A stretch of 64,000 bases of DNA, taken from Tenggerimyces sp963762635 (GTDB lineage Bacteria; Actinomycetota; Actinomycetes; Propionibacteriales; Actinopolymorphaceae). The notes beneath the pieces were generated by a model that was not told the origin of the DNA, made no database searches, and saw nothing but the letters and a program-made list of their open reading frames with translations. Of the stretch, positions 16,965 through 26,036 are shown one piece after another. The stretch lies in the NCBI GenBank assembly GCA_963762635.1, contig CAVXLQ010000013.1, forward strand, positions 466,805 through 530,804, given 5' to 3'. Both the position numbers and the translations under genes were made by a program. Each line of letters begins with the position of its first letter. The stretch's first letter is position 1.

Positions 16965-18293
16965 ATGACGAGTGGCGGCAACACGTTCGGCGGCCGGCAG
17001 GTGCGGAGCCGGCGACAGTTCCTGCGCGACACCGCGGCGATGGGGATCGGCCTCGCCGGGCTCGCCGGAGCGGCGGGCGCGTGTGGCAACGACGACTCGG
17101 GATCTTCGAACGCGATCACGTTCGTCCGGTACGGCGACGCGGGCGCGACCAAGATCTGGAACAAGATGGTCGAGCTCTTCAACAAGGACCATCCCGACCT
17201 CAAGGTCACCGTGCGCAACATCGCCGCGGACAGCTGGGCTGCCTTCTTCGACTCGGTCTCGGTGCAGATCGCCGGCGGCCAGGTCCCGGACGTGGTCCAC
17301 GTCGCGACCGAGGGGCAGCGGCTGTTCATCAGCCGCAACCTGGTCGAGCCGATCGATACCTACATCGAACGGGACAAGGCCGAGCTCGATCCGTACTTCA
17401 AGGACGTCCATCCCAACCTGATCAAGTGGACGAACGAGCTCACCTCCCCGGGCGACGAGACGTTCTACCTGCCGCACGGCTTCAACACGATGTGCATCCA
17501 TTACAGCACCGAGATCTTCCAGAAGGCCGGCGTCGACGAGCCGGGCGACGACTGGACCTGGGACGACTTCCTCACGATCTCCCGGCAGATCAAGGCCAAG
17601 CTCCCGCAGACGTTCGCGATGGCAGTCGGCGCGACGCACTTCGCCGGCGCCGCCCCGTGGTTGTTCACCAACGGTGCCAACCTGCTGAACGAGGACTGGA
17701 CGCAGGCCACGGCCGACACTCCCGAGGCCGTGGAGGCCGCCGAGTTCATGCGCCAGCTCGTCGCCGATGGACTGAGCCCCAAGCCTGGTGGAGAGTTCGA
17801 CGCGTTCACCGCGATGACGCAGGGCAAGCTGGCGATGTTCGGCGGCGGGCGATGGCCGACCGTGACGCTGCGCAGCCTCAACTACGTCGACAAGGTCAAG
17901 ATCGTTCCCTGGCCGCAGAAGACCAAGCAGGGCTCGCCGGTCGGATGGGACGCGTACCCGATCCTGAAGGGGTCGAAGAACAAGGACGCGGCCTGGGAGT
18001 TCGTGAAGTTCATGTGCTCGGCTGAGGCGACCAAGCTCTACGCGGAGCAGACCGGCACGATCGTGCCGCCGCTGAAGTCGATCGCGCAGAGCGACGCGTT
18101 CCTGAAGAACGCCCCCGCTGGGAGCGAGAAGCTCTATGAGGCGTTGACGTACGCGACCCCGATCCCGTCGCCAGACGAGGGGAGCGCGATCGAGCACTCG
18201 ATCATCGACTCGTTCACGCAGGTCCTTACCGGCAACGCGAAACCCGACGCCGCGCTGAAGCAGCTGAACCAACAGATCCAGGCGAAGCTGTAG
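16965..18293 (+). CDS. Sugar ABC transporter substrate-binding lipoprotein
   Basis: This is a 442-residue extracellular binding protein of the family 1 (MalE/UgpB-like) type. The N terminus combines twin arginine (RSRRQFLRD) with a lipobox ending LAGAAGAC, so it is probably Tat-exported and lipid-anchored at the cysteine. Mature features include FVRYGDAGATKIWNKMVELF, the conserved PDVVHV segment, and GWDAYPILKGSKNKDAAWEF in the C-terminal lobe. It should bind a sugar or oligosaccharide for the two permeases that follow. A GAGGAGAG ribosome site precedes ATG 16965. The ATPase is not encoded here; such systems usually share an MsmK/MsiK-type ATPase. Confidence 0.9.
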   Translation: MTSGGNTFGGRQVRSRRQFLRDTAAMGIGLAGLAGAAGACGNDDSGSSNAITFVRYGDAGATKIWNKMVELFNKDHPDLKVTVRNIAADSWAAFFDSVSVQIAGGQVPDVVHVATEGQRLFISRNLVEPIDTYIERDKAELDPYFKDVHPNLIKWTNELTSPGDETFYLPHGFNTMCIHYSTEIFQKAGVDEPGDDWTWDDFLTISRQIKAKLPQTFAMAVGATHFAGAAPWLFTNGANLLNEDWTQATADTPEAVEAAEFMRQLVADGLSPKPGGEFDAFTAMTQGKLAMFGGGRWPTVTLRSLNYVDKVKIVPWPQKTKQGSPVGWDAYPILKGSKNKDAAWEFVKFMCSAEATKLYAEQTGTIVPPLKSIAQSDAFLKNAPAGSEKLYEALTYATPIPSPDEGSAIEHSIIDSFTQVLTGNAKPDAALKQLNQQIQAKL

Positions 18294-18299
18294 CACGTC

Positions 18300-19193
18300 A
18301 TGCCTGGACGGTTCGCCCGCTGGCGCAGTGAGGCCGCGTACGCCTACTACTTCCTCACCCCGGCGTACGTGCTGTTCCTGATCTTCCTCGCCGGGCCGCT
18401 GCTGGCCGCGATCGTGCTCAGCCTGTTCCACTGGGAGCTGCTGGGCTCGGCGGAGTTCGCCGGGCTGGCCAACTTCGCCCGGATGGCGACCGACCCCGTC
18501 GTCGGAGCGGCGATCGGGAACACGTTCCTGTTCACGTTCTGGTCCGTGGTCCTGCATATCGGGCTCGCGCTCCCGTTGGCGCTCGCGGTCAACCGGGCGA
18601 TGCCGACGGTCCTGACCTACTTCCTGCGGACGACGATCTTCTTCCCGATGCTCGTGTCGTGGGCCGCGGTCGCGCTGATCTGGAAGTACATCCTCGACCC
18701 CAACTACGGCTTCATCACGCACTACCTGCAGGAGCTGTCGCTGCCCGCGCCGAACTTCCTCATCGACAACGCGTGGGCGATGCCGGCGATCATCGTGGTC
18801 GACCTGTGGAAGACGATCGGCTTCACGTTCATCATCCTGCTCGCTGGTCTGCAGGGCATCCCGGCTCACCTGCGCGAGGCCGCGCTCGTCGATGGTGCCG
18901 GTCCGTTGCAGAGGTTCTGGAACGTGACGCTGCCGATGCTGTCGCCGACCTTGTTCTTCGCGACGATCATCACGTTCATCGGCGCGTTCCAGATCTTCGA
19001 GCCGATGTTCATCATGACCGACGGCGGCCCTGGCAACCGCACGGTGAGCATGGTCATGCACATCTACGAGACGGGGTTCCGCTCGTTCGACATGGGGTAT
19101 GCGTCGGCGCTCGCCCTGGTGGTGTTCGTGGTGATCATGGCCGTGACGATGCTGCAGCTTCGGCTCGGCCGCCGTTGGGTCCACTATGACTAA
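18300..19193 (+). CDS. Sugar ABC transporter permease (MalF/UgpA type)
   Basis: This 297-residue inner-membrane permease has six predicted helices. The ABC-coupling EAA loop is EAALVDGAGPLQRFWNVTLP, near residue 200. The N-terminal pattern AYAYYFLTPAYVLFLIF and the late FIMTDGGPGNRT are typical of the UgpA/MalF-like component. It starts 6 bases after the binding-protein stop and overlaps the next permease by 8 bases, so the genes are translationally coupled. Confidence 0.92.
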   Translation: MPGRFARWRSEAAYAYYFLTPAYVLFLIFLAGPLLAAIVLSLFHWELLGSAEFAGLANFARMATDPVVGAAIGNTFLFTFWSVVLHIGLALPLALAVNRAMPTVLTYFLRTTIFFPMLVSWAAVALIWKYILDPNYGFITHYLQELSLPAPNFLIDNAWAMPAIIVVDLWKTIGFTFIILLAGLQGIPAHLREAALVDGAGPLQRFWNVTLPMLSPTLFFATIITFIGAFQIFEPMFIMTDGGPGNRTVSMVMHIYETGFRSFDMGYASALALVVFVVIMAVTMLQLRLGRRWVHYD

Positions 19194-20001
19194 GCGTTGG
19201 GTGTTGAACGTCGCGCTGGTCGTGCTCGGCCTGGTGATGATGGCGCCGTTCTACTGGATGCTGCTCACCTCGTTCCTGCCGCCGGAGTTGGCTTTTCGGC
19301 TGCCGCCGGTGTGGTTCTCGGCGACGCTGACGTTCGAGCACTTCGCGTCGGTGTTCGAGCTGATCCCGTTCGGGCTGTTCGCCCTGAACAGCCTGAAGAT
19401 CACTCTGATCGTGACGACGGGCTCGTTGGTCGTCAGCGTGCTGGCGGCGTACGCGTTCGCACGGCTGCGCTTCCGTGGACGCGACGTGCTCTTCGTGATT
19501 CTGCTTGCGTCGTTGATGGTTCCGAGCCAGGTGACGGTCGTCCCGACGTTCATGGTGCTGCGTTCGTTGGGTCTGGTCGACACGCACGAGGCCGTCTACC
19601 TGCCGCAGCTCATCAACGTGCTCGCGATCTTCCTGCTCCGGCAGTGGTTCCTCACGATCCCGCGCGACCTCGAGGACGCGGCCCGCATCGACGGGGCTGG
19701 GCATTTCCGAATCCTCCGGCACGTGATCGTGCCGCTGTCCGGACCTCCGCTCGCGGCGTTGGCGATCTTCATCTCGCTGGCGGCGTGGAACGACTTCTTC
19801 TGGCCGAACATCATGCTGTCGACGCCCGAGAAGCTCACGATCCCGGTGGGACTGGTCTATCTGCAGGGCGAGTACAGCACCGGCTCGCCCGTCGTGATCT
19901 TCGCCGCGATCTCGTTGGTCGTCGTACCGATCCTCGTGCTGTTCGTGCTCGCGCAGCGGCCGATCACGCAGAGCCTGGCGATGACGGGCTTGCGGGGATG
20001 A
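19186..20001 (+). CDS. Sugar ABC transporter permease (MalG/UgpE type)
   Basis: This is the second permease of the importer, with 271 residues and six helices. The EAA loop is EDAARIDGAGHFRILRHVIV. The ending PITQSLAMTGLRG (compare the usual GLTxGAVKG) fits the UgpE/MalG-like subunit. It should pair with the 18300-19193 product to form the membrane channel. Its last bases overlap the YesL-like gene (ATGA at 19998-20001). Confidence 0.92.
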   Translation: MTKRWVLNVALVVLGLVMMAPFYWMLLTSFLPPELAFRLPPVWFSATLTFEHFASVFELIPFGLFALNSLKITLIVTTGSLVVSVLAAYAFARLRFRGRDVLFVILLASLMVPSQVTVVPTFMVLRSLGLVDTHEAVYLPQLINVLAIFLLRQWFLTIPRDLEDAARIDGAGHFRILRHVIVPLSGPPLAALAIFISLAAWNDFFWPNIMLSTPEKLTIPVGLVYLQGEYSTGSPVVIFAAISLVVVPILVLFVLAQRPITQSLAMTGLRG

Positions 20002-20693
20002 CGATCGTGAACGCTCTGCGGAGCGTGGCGGGGGAGCTGCCGGTCGTCGTCGGGCGGACCGTGTGGGCTCACCTGCCGCTGCTGTTGGTGATCAACGTCG
20101 TCGTGGTGCTCGCGTGTCTACCTGGTCTGCTGGTGGCTCTGGCCTGGCCGGTGCTGGCGCCTCTGGTCTTCGGTGCTGTGCTCGGTCCTGTGTGGGCAGG
20201 TGTCGTGTCCGTCGCGGGTGCCCTGGTACGTGACGAGCCATGGTCTGTGCGGAACGGGCTTGCGGGATTGAGGATTGGCGTCGTCTTCGGCATCGTCGGC
20301 GCAGCCGCCGTGGGGACGTTGACGTTGTGGAACGCCAACCCGGAGCGTGGTTGGCTGCTGGGACCGCTGTTCGTCGACGGCACCGTCCTCGCTCTGCTGG
20401 CCGTCGCGAGCCTGTCGGTGTTCACGCTCGCCGAGATCGGCCTGCGGGGTTGGAATCTCTGGCTGACCGCGTTGCGGCTCGCTGGCCAACGGCCCGTCCT
20501 CACGGCGGGAACGATCGCGCTCGCCGTCCTGGCCGGGTTCGCGGTGAGCTGGCTCCCGCTCGTCGCGCTGTTCCTGCCCGGCCCGTTCGCGGTCTACCTG
20601 GCGGCCTCAGTGGCCCGGGCTGGCGTAGTGCCGGAGCTGGCGGTGGAAGAAGGCGACGGCGGCCGCGTACAGCAGCACGCCGACCACGGGTGA
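19998..20693 (+). CDS. YesL/DUF624-like membrane protein
   Basis: This 231-residue integral membrane protein has about five or six helices. The central LAPLVFGAVLGPVWAGVVSV followed by ALVRDEPWSVRNGLAGL resembles DUF624/YesL proteins, which are often the last gene of sugar ABC operons and have no proven biochemical role. It overlaps the upstream permease by 4 bases. Its last 87 bases overlap the convergent ABC-2 permease gene, and the final residues (GDGGRVQQHADHG) look non-conserved, so a natural stop may have been lost. Confidence 0.65.
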   Translation: MTIVNALRSVAGELPVVVGRTVWAHLPLLLVINVVVVLACLPGLLVALAWPVLAPLVFGAVLGPVWAGVVSVAGALVRDEPWSVRNGLAGLRIGVVFGIVGAAAVGTLTLWNANPERGWLLGPLFVDGTVLALLAVASLSVFTLAEIGLRGWNLWLTALRLAGQRPVLTAGTIALAVLAGFAVSWLPLVALFLPGPFAVYLAASVARAGVVPELAVEEGDGGRVQQHADHG

Positions 20694-21419
20694 CGCGTAC
20701 GCCAACCAGACCGGCACGAACAGGTCGGCGTCCCGCCCGAGCAGCACGGCGGCGGGGAAGAAGCCGGCGTACGCCAACGGCAGCACGAACGTGAGCAGCT
20801 GCGCGACCGCTCGTGGCAGAACGCTCAACGGGTACGGGCCGAACGTGACGAACACCAGGTCCGCCACGCGCAGTACCGGGATGCTGACGAGCAGCCGGAA
20901 CGACAGCGACGCGAACGCCAACATCACCGCGGACTCCACGAGCGCGCTGCCGACGACGGCCGCGATCAGGTACGCGACCGAGCCGGCCGTCCACGCGATC
21001 GGCGCGGCTACCGCGGTGACGACGAGGACGACGAGCCCGAACACGATGTCGCCGACCGCCGTGACCTGGAAGCGGCGGGCGAGGAGCTGGACGAGTGGGT
21101 TGACGGGGCGGAGGAGGTAGCGGTCGAACTCGCCACGCCGCACGACGTTGTCCGTCGCCCAGAGCTGGCCGGACAGGACGCCGTGCAGCGCGTGGCCCAT
21201 CGTGCGGATCCCGTACACGAACGCGACCTCGACGAAGCTCCACCCGCCGATGCTGCCGAACGCGTAGACGATGACACCGACGAACGCCAGGGAGACCGCC
21301 TCGTACGCGATCGCGCCGATGGCCGTCATCACGAAGTCCGCGCGGTACTGCAGGGCGGACTGGATGCCGATGCGCAGCAGGACGCCGTACTGGCGCAAGA
21401 TGGACGGAGGCTCAGCCAC
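20607..21419 (-). CDS. ABC-2 type exporter permease (second of pair)
   Basis: This is a 270-residue permease with six helices. The hallmark is the cytoplasmic VRRGEFDRYLLRPVNPLVQL near residue 95, typical of the DUF990/COG3694-like ABC-2 subfamily that works with a COG4586-type ATPase. GTG 21419 overlaps the stop of the upstream permease by 8 bases (GTGGCTGA). It pairs with the 21412-22200 product to form a heterodimeric exporter; the cargo is unknown. Confidence 0.85.
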   Translation of the reverse strand: MAEPPSILRQYGVLLRIGIQSALQYRADFVMTAIGAIAYEAVSLAFVGVIVYAFGSIGGWSFVEVAFVYGIRTMGHALHGVLSGQLWATDNVVRRGEFDRYLLRPVNPLVQLLARRFQVTAVGDIVFGLVVLVVTAVAAPIAWTAGSVAYLIAAVVGSALVESAVMLAFASLSFRLLVSIPVLRVADLVFVTFGPYPLSVLPRAVAQLLTFVLPLAYAGFFPAAVLLGRDADLFVPVWLAYASPVVGVLLYAAAVAFFHRQLRHYASPGH

Positions 21420-22200
21420 CCTGTACCACCACCCGATGCCTGGCGCGGGACCAGAGCAGCGCGCAAAGCCCACTGAGGACGAGGATCCACAGTGCCTGCA
21501 CGCCAAGGGCCGCGACGAGACCGCCAGCGGGGCGGCCGAAGTAGACCGAGAGCGGCGTGTACGTGGCGGCCTGGAACGGCAGCGCGCGAGCGACGGCCTG
21601 CAGCCAGTCGGGCATGAACCACAACGGGAGCACGGCACCCGACAGGAACGTCCGGACCACCCCGAAGGCCATCATCAGCCCGCCGACCTCGTACGTCCAG
21701 AACGAGGTCAACGCCATCAGCAGCGTGATCAGCTGGGAGACCGCGAACGCGAGCACCAGGCTCAGCGCGAAGCTCGCTGCCGCGGCGGCGCTCGTTGGCG
21801 GCGCGAGGCCCTGCACGACCAGGCCGGTCGCGAGCCCCACGGCGACCGCGGGGAGGGCGGCGAGGACGTACCCGGTCTGCACGGCGAAGTTCTGGGTGAG
21901 CAGGCCGATCGGGCGGGTCAGATCGATGCCGATGAGGCCGTCGCCGACGCGCGCGGCGATCGACCAGAACGGCGACGTGTCGAGGACGCTCGCGATCGTG
22001 AGGCCCAGCACCGCGTACCCGACCGCCGTCTCGACGTCCGCGCCGGCGACGGTGCCGCCTTGGTGGGCGTAGATCGCCCGCCACACCACGCTGTAGAGCG
22101 CGACCTGCACGGCGAGGACGCCGAATGTGAGCAGCATGCTGGTGCGGTACGCCCAGGGTGTGAGGTAGCCGATCCGGATCTGGCTCCAGACGCGCGTCAT
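21412..22200 (-). CDS. ABC-2 type exporter permease (first of pair)
   Basis: This is a 262-residue permease of the COG4587-like ABC-2 family. ARVGDGLIGIDLTRPIGLLT and the preceding SPFWSIA mark the same cytoplasmic segment as in its partner, and six helices are predicted. Start ATG 22200 overlaps the ATPase stop by 4 bases. It forms a tight three-gene operon with the ATPase (23186-22197) and the second permease. Confidence 0.85.
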   Translation of the reverse strand: MTRVWSQIRIGYLTPWAYRTSMLLTFGVLAVQVALYSVVWRAIYAHQGGTVAGADVETAVGYAVLGLTIASVLDTSPFWSIAARVGDGLIGIDLTRPIGLLTQNFAVQTGYVLAALPAVAVGLATGLVVQGLAPPTSAAAAASFALSLVLAFAVSQLITLLMALTSFWTYEVGGLMMAFGVVRTFLSGAVLPLWFMPDWLQAVARALPFQAATYTPLSVYFGRPAGGLVAALGVQALWILVLSGLCALLWSRARHRVVVQGG

Positions 22201-23186
22201 GCCGGCAGGCCTCGCTGGGTGTAGATGCGGGAGACGACGTCCTCGAGTCTCGGCTCGACGACCGCCAGGTCGACCACCTCCACGGCCGCGGTCGTGGCGG
22301 CGATGATCGCCGGCGCCTTCACCTGGTCGGAGCGGAACCGCAGCGTCACGACGGAGCCGTCACGCGCGACCTGTTCGGCGCCGTCCACGACGACGTCGCC
22401 CGGTCTCGCCAACGTGACAACGAGATCGCGGAACGGCGCGTAGCGGGACATCAGCTCGGCGAGCGTCCCGTCGTAGAGAACGCGGCCGTGGTCGATGAGC
22501 ACGATGCGGCGGCAGAGGCGTTCGACGTCCTCGAGATCGTGGGTGGTGAGGACGACGGTGGTGCCGCGTTCGGCGTTCGCGTGCGCGACGAACTCGCGGA
22601 TCCGTTGCTTGGCGACGACGTCGAGGCCGACCGTCGGCTCGTCGAGAAAGAGCAAGCGGGGTTGGTAGAGCATGGCCGCGGCGAGGTCGCCGCGCATGCG
22701 TTGTCCCAACGACAGTTGACGGACGGGGGCGTCAAGAAACTCCTGCATGTCCAGCAGCTCGACCAGCTCGTGCTGCCGTTCGTCGCCCTCGATCGCGGGA
22801 ACGCCGTACAGGTCGCGGATCGCGCGGAAGGACTCGCGCAGTGGCAGGTCCCACCAGAGCTGGCTGCGTTGGCCGAACACCACGCCGATGTTGAGCGCGT
22901 TCGCCTTGCGGCGCCGCGACGGGTCGTTGCCCGCGACGTCGATCGTGCCGCTGGTGGGCGTGAGGATGCCGGTGAGCATCTTGATCGTCGTGGACTTGCC
23001 GGCACCGTTCGGGCCGAGGTAGCCGACGAGCTCGCCTTCGTGGATGTCGAACGAGACGTCGTCGACGGCGCGGATCACGTCGTACTCGCGGCTGAGGAAC
23101 GTACGCAGCTCACCCAGCCGGCCGGTGACGCGCTTGGCGCGGCGGAACTCCTTCACCAGCCCGGCGGCGCGTACGAGGAAGGACAC
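22197..23186 (-). CDS. ABC exporter ATPase (COG4586 type)
   Basis: This 329-residue ATP-binding subunit carries Walker A GYLGPNGAGKSTTIKML (about residues 55-71), the Q-loop in VFGQRSQLWWDLP, signature LSLGQRMRGDLAAAML, Walker B LLFLDEPTVGLD and the H-loop TTHDLEDVERL. The linker before Walker A (SREYDVIRAVDDVSFDIHEG) and the GQRSQLWWDLP motif are typical of the COG4586 family that works with paired ABC-2 permeases. Export cargo cannot be deduced. First gene of the operon; divergent from the histone-like gene, with 90 bases between. Confidence 0.9.
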   Translation of the reverse strand: MSFLVRAAGLVKEFRRAKRVTGRLGELRTFLSREYDVIRAVDDVSFDIHEGELVGYLGPNGAGKSTTIKMLTGILTPTSGTIDVAGNDPSRRRKANALNIGVVFGQRSQLWWDLPLRESFRAIRDLYGVPAIEGDERQHELVELLDMQEFLDAPVRQLSLGQRMRGDLAAAMLYQPRLLFLDEPTVGLDVVAKQRIREFVAHANAERGTTVVLTTHDLEDVERLCRRIVLIDHGRVLYDGTLAELMSRYAPFRDLVVTLARPGDVVVDGAEQVARDGSVVTLRFRSDQVKAPAIIAATTAAVEVVDLAVVEPRLEDVVSRIYTQRGLPA

Positions 23187-23276
23187 GCGTCACACTCGCA
23201 GCCGACCTCTGCGCCTCGCAAGGGGATTTACGCGTACTGTTTCACCTTCCACCGAAATGGGTTGGAGGAGGAGCGC

Positions 23277-23906
23277 GTGAACGACCTGCAGGGTTACTAC
23301 CGTGAGCTGACGGCGCGGCTGAAGGCATTGGCCGACTCCGAGCCGGTGCGCAAGGTCGAGGAGGCTCGGCAGAAGGCGCTGGGCGAGCTGCTCGAGCGCA
23401 TCCAGGGCTCCGACCTCCGTGAGCGCGTGGACGAGGCGTTCCAGCAGCAACAGCGTTCGCTGGTCGACTTCGCGCATGCCGTACAGGGCGTGCTGAGCGC
23501 GCAGCAGCAGGCGGTGGCCGAGCTCATCGCGCAGGTCGAGCGGAACATCTCCGACCGGCTGCCTGGTCGTGGGCCCGAGTCCGACGACGAGCTCGCCCCG
23601 TTCCCGCCGCCTCCGGCCGCGGTGTCGGCCGTTCCCGAGCCGGAGCCCGCCCCGGTCGCGAAGAAGGCCGCGGCGAAGAAGGCTCCCGCCAAGAAGGCCG
23701 CGACCGCGAAGAAGGCTCCGGCGAAGAAGGCGGCTGCCAAGAAGACCGCCGCCGCGAAGAAGACCGCGACCAAGGCGGTCGACGGCTCCGCGCCCGCGGC
23801 GAAGAAGGCCACCGCCGCCAAGAAGACGGCCAAGAAGACCGCCGCCAAGAAGACCACGAAGAAGGCTTCCGCCAAGAAGGCCAGCCCGAGTTCGGATCAG
23901 TCGTAG
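23277..23906 (+). CDS. Lysine-rich histone H1-like protein
   Basis: This is a 209-residue two-part protein. Residues 1 to about 100 are a helical, charged domain (YYRELTARLKALADSEPVRK, then repeated Gln-rich helix) that may form a coiled coil. After a proline-rich linker the last about 85 residues are almost wholly Ala, Lys, Pro and Thr in AAKK/APAKK repeats, like the C-terminal tail of HU/HupB and eukaryotic H1. It should bind DNA or another polyanion through the tail; the role of the head is unknown. A textbook GGAGGAGG site precedes GTG 23277. The repetitive codons make this region prone to slippage. Confidence 0.75.
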   Translation: MNDLQGYYRELTARLKALADSEPVRKVEEARQKALGELLERIQGSDLRERVDEAFQQQQRSLVDFAHAVQGVLSAQQQAVAELIAQVERNISDRLPGRGPESDDELAPFPPPPAAVSAVPEPEPAPVAKKAAAKKAPAKKAATAKKAPAKKAAAKKTAAAKKTATKAVDGSAPAAKKATAAKKTAKKTAAKKTTKKASAKKASPSSDQS

Positions 23907-24253
23907 CCGAGCTCGTGCAGGCGCGCGTCGTCGATGCCGAAGTGGTGGGCGACCTCGTGCACGACCGTGATGTGCACCTCGTCCACCACGTCGTCGATGG
24001 AGTCGCAGATCCGCAGCGTCGGGTTCATGTAGATCGTGATGCGGTCCGGTAGCACCCCGGCGTACCAGTCGCCCCGTTCGGTGAGGGCGACGCCGTCGTA
24101 CAGGCCGAGCAGATCCGGCTCGCCCGGCGGCGGATCGTCCTCGACGAACACCGCCACATTGTCCATCAGCGAAGTCAGCTCCGCCGGGATCGTGTCCAAC
24201 GCTTCGGTCACAAGCTCCTCGAACCGTTCCCGACTCATCTCCAGCACGCACAT
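23897..24253 (-). CDS. Zincin-like metallopeptidase family protein
   Basis: This 118-residue protein is a small minimal zincin. The active site VVHEVAHHFGIDDARLHELG contains HEVAHH with a downstream Asp ligand (HExxHxxGxxD). The rest (FVEDDPPPGEPDLLGLYDG, then DRITIYMNPTLR) matches the short cytoplasmic metallopeptidase family (DUF1025) common in actinobacteria. Substrates are not known. ATG 24253, GTG 24247 or ATG 24238 may start it; homologues I recall begin near VLEMSRERFEELV, which favours GTG 24247. It overlaps the end of the histone-like gene by 10 bases. Confidence 0.85.
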   Translation of the reverse strand: MCVLEMSRERFEELVTEALDTIPAELTSLMDNVAVFVEDDPPPGEPDLLGLYDGVALTERGDWYAGVLPDRITIYMNPTLRICDSIDDVVDEVHITVVHEVAHHFGIDDARLHELGYD

Positions 24254-24283
24254 ATTGTCGTTGGTTGGGGTAGAAGGGAACTA

Positions 24284-25925
24284 ATGGCCGACGTAACCGA
24301 GCGGACCCATCGCGGTCGCGACGCCGTCCGACGGTGGCGCGCACGCTTCCGGATCGCCGGCCGGTTCCTGGACAAACCGGTGAAAATCCTGGCGCTGATC
24401 GTGCTCGCTGGCGTGGGCGCGACGCTCGGTATGGTGTTCGGCGGCGTCACGCATCCGTCGATCGGGCCGGTCGAGACCACGATGCGGATCGCCCCGAGCT
24501 GGGGTGGCGACTCGGTGCTCGAGCTGCCGCCGCTCGGCACGATCTCGCTGGACAGCCACGACGGGCCGCTGCGGCTCGAGGCGCGCGTCGACCGGATCAA
24601 CCAGGCCGCCGCCGAGGCGATCTTCAAGGACCCGGGCACGATCGCGAACCTCGAGGACTCCGTCGGCTCGGACCTGCGCTCGGGTGTGATCCAGACCGCG
24701 GTCCGGGGCGGCGTGGCCGGGGTGCTGGGCGCGGCCGCGCTGGTGCTCGTCGTCGTACGGCGCTGGCGGCTGTCGCTGGTCGCCGCCGGCATGGCGCTCG
24801 TCCTGCTCGGCACGTCGGGCATCGTGGCGGGGACGACGTACGACCCGCGCGCGATCACGGAGCCGAAGTACACCGGTCTGCTCACCTCGGCCCCGTCGCT
24901 GATCGGCAACGCGGCGGACATCGCGGAGAACATCGACGAGTACCAGGAGGAGCTCGTACGGCTCGTCACGAACGTGACCCGGCTGTACGACGTGACGTCC
25001 ACGCTGCCCGCGTACCGGCCGCGCTCGGACGTGATCCGGCTGCTGCACGTGTCGGACCTGCACATCATGCAGTACTCGTGGCAGCTGATCGCCTCGGTCG
25101 TGAAGCAGTACCAGGTCGACCTGGTCGCGGACTCCGGCGACATCTCCGACCACGGGCTCGCGGCGGAGAACTACTACCTCGACCCGATCAAGAAGCTGGG
25201 CGTGCCGTACGTCTGGGTGCGCGGCAACCACGACTCGCTGATCACCGAGCAGGCGATGCGGAAGATCAAGAACGCGGTAGTGCTGGACGGCCGCGTGCGC
25301 GAGGTCTCGGGGATCCGCTTCCTGGGCGCCGGGCGATCCGCGCTTCACGCCGGACCGGTCGCACCGGGACACGGCGGAGGAGACCGAGGCGGTGGCGCGG
25401 CAGGCCCTGTCGATCGCGAAGGTGGCTGGGCGGGAGCGTACGCCGCCCGACGTGATCGTCTACCACGACAGCGCGGGTGCGCAGTTCTTCGACGGGTCTG
25501 CGCCCCTGCTGCTGACGGGGCACGGGCACAAGCGGCTGGTGCAGCTGCTGCCTGGCGGGAGCCGGTTGATGCAGGAGGGCTCGACCGGCGGCTCGGGGCT
25601 CCGGGCAATCGAGGCGGGCCCGGACAAGCCGCTGCCGATCGAGATGTCCGTGCTGTACCTGGACCGTTCGACGCGCGCGCTGGAGGCGTGGGACGAGATC
25701 ACGATCGGTGGGCTGGGGTTGCGGTCGGTGCAGATCGAGCGGCACCAGGTCTTCCCGGAGGACGAGGAGAAGCCCGTCACGCCTACGCCGATCCCGTCCC
25801 CGTCCGGCCCCGTGCCCGAGACGCCCCTCCCGGCGCCGACCATCACACTGTCCCCGCTGCCCTCGGTGACACCCTCGGTGACCCCAGGCGCAACCAGTTT
25901 GGAGCCCGACAGGTCCAACCCCTAG
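24284..25925 (+). pseudogene. Membrane-anchored metallophosphoesterase, one-base frameshift
   Basis: The protein of about 546 residues has three membrane helices in the first 190 residues (KILALIVLAGVGATLGMVFG; a second near GVLGAAALVLVVV; a third near AGMALVLLGTSGIVAG). A calcineurin-like phosphoesterase domain follows: LLHVSDLHIM, DSGDISDHG, VRGNHDS and LTGHGHKRL provide the metal ligands. A Pro/Thr/Ser-rich tail closes the protein. The frame breaks at GGG 25331-25333; removing one G restores FLGAGDPRFTPD and a continuous reading to TAG 25925. Probably a consensus error or slippage in a functional gene. The phosphoesterase domain's side of the membrane is not certain. Confidence 0.8.
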
Positions 25926-25963
25926 ACTCGGCCCCGCGCCTTTTCGCGGCGGACATTCCGCGC

Positions 25964-26036
25964 GCCCCCATCGTCTAGAGGCCTAGGACGCCGCCCTTTC
26001 AAGGCGGTAGCACGGGTTCGAATCCCGTTGGGGGCA
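25964..26036 (+). tRNA. tRNA-Glu (anticodon TTC)
   Basis: The acceptor stem GCCCCCA (25964-25970) pairs with TGGGGGC (26029-26035), discriminator A at 26036. The anticodon stem CCGCC (25991-25995) pairs with GGCGG (26003-26007) around the loop CTTTCAA, giving anticodon TTC at 25998-26000. The T arm contains GGGTTCGAATCCC. CCA is not encoded. Its 3' end is the attachment site of the island that follows. Confidence 0.97.

Noticed and set aside
15227..17338. 700-codon minus-strand frame antisense to the flavin oxidase
   Set aside because: Val/Arg/His-rich shadow of a well-supported gene with no family-like motif.
16914..19184. 750-codon minus-strand frame antisense to the sugar ABC operon
   Set aside because: Same type of shadow; binding protein and permeases on the + strand have clear motifs.
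23640..23900. Possible DNA tandem repeat or CRISPR-like array
   Set aside because: The repeats are degenerate AAG/GCC codon runs encoding the AAKK protein tail; no constant repeat with unique spacers. No CRISPR array was seen anywhere.
25922..26036. Continuation of the recombinase frame through tRNA-Glu
   Set aside because: The predicted tail is simply the antisense translation of the tRNA and its flank, a common artefact when an integrase reads across its attachment site. The relic was ended at the attachment core.
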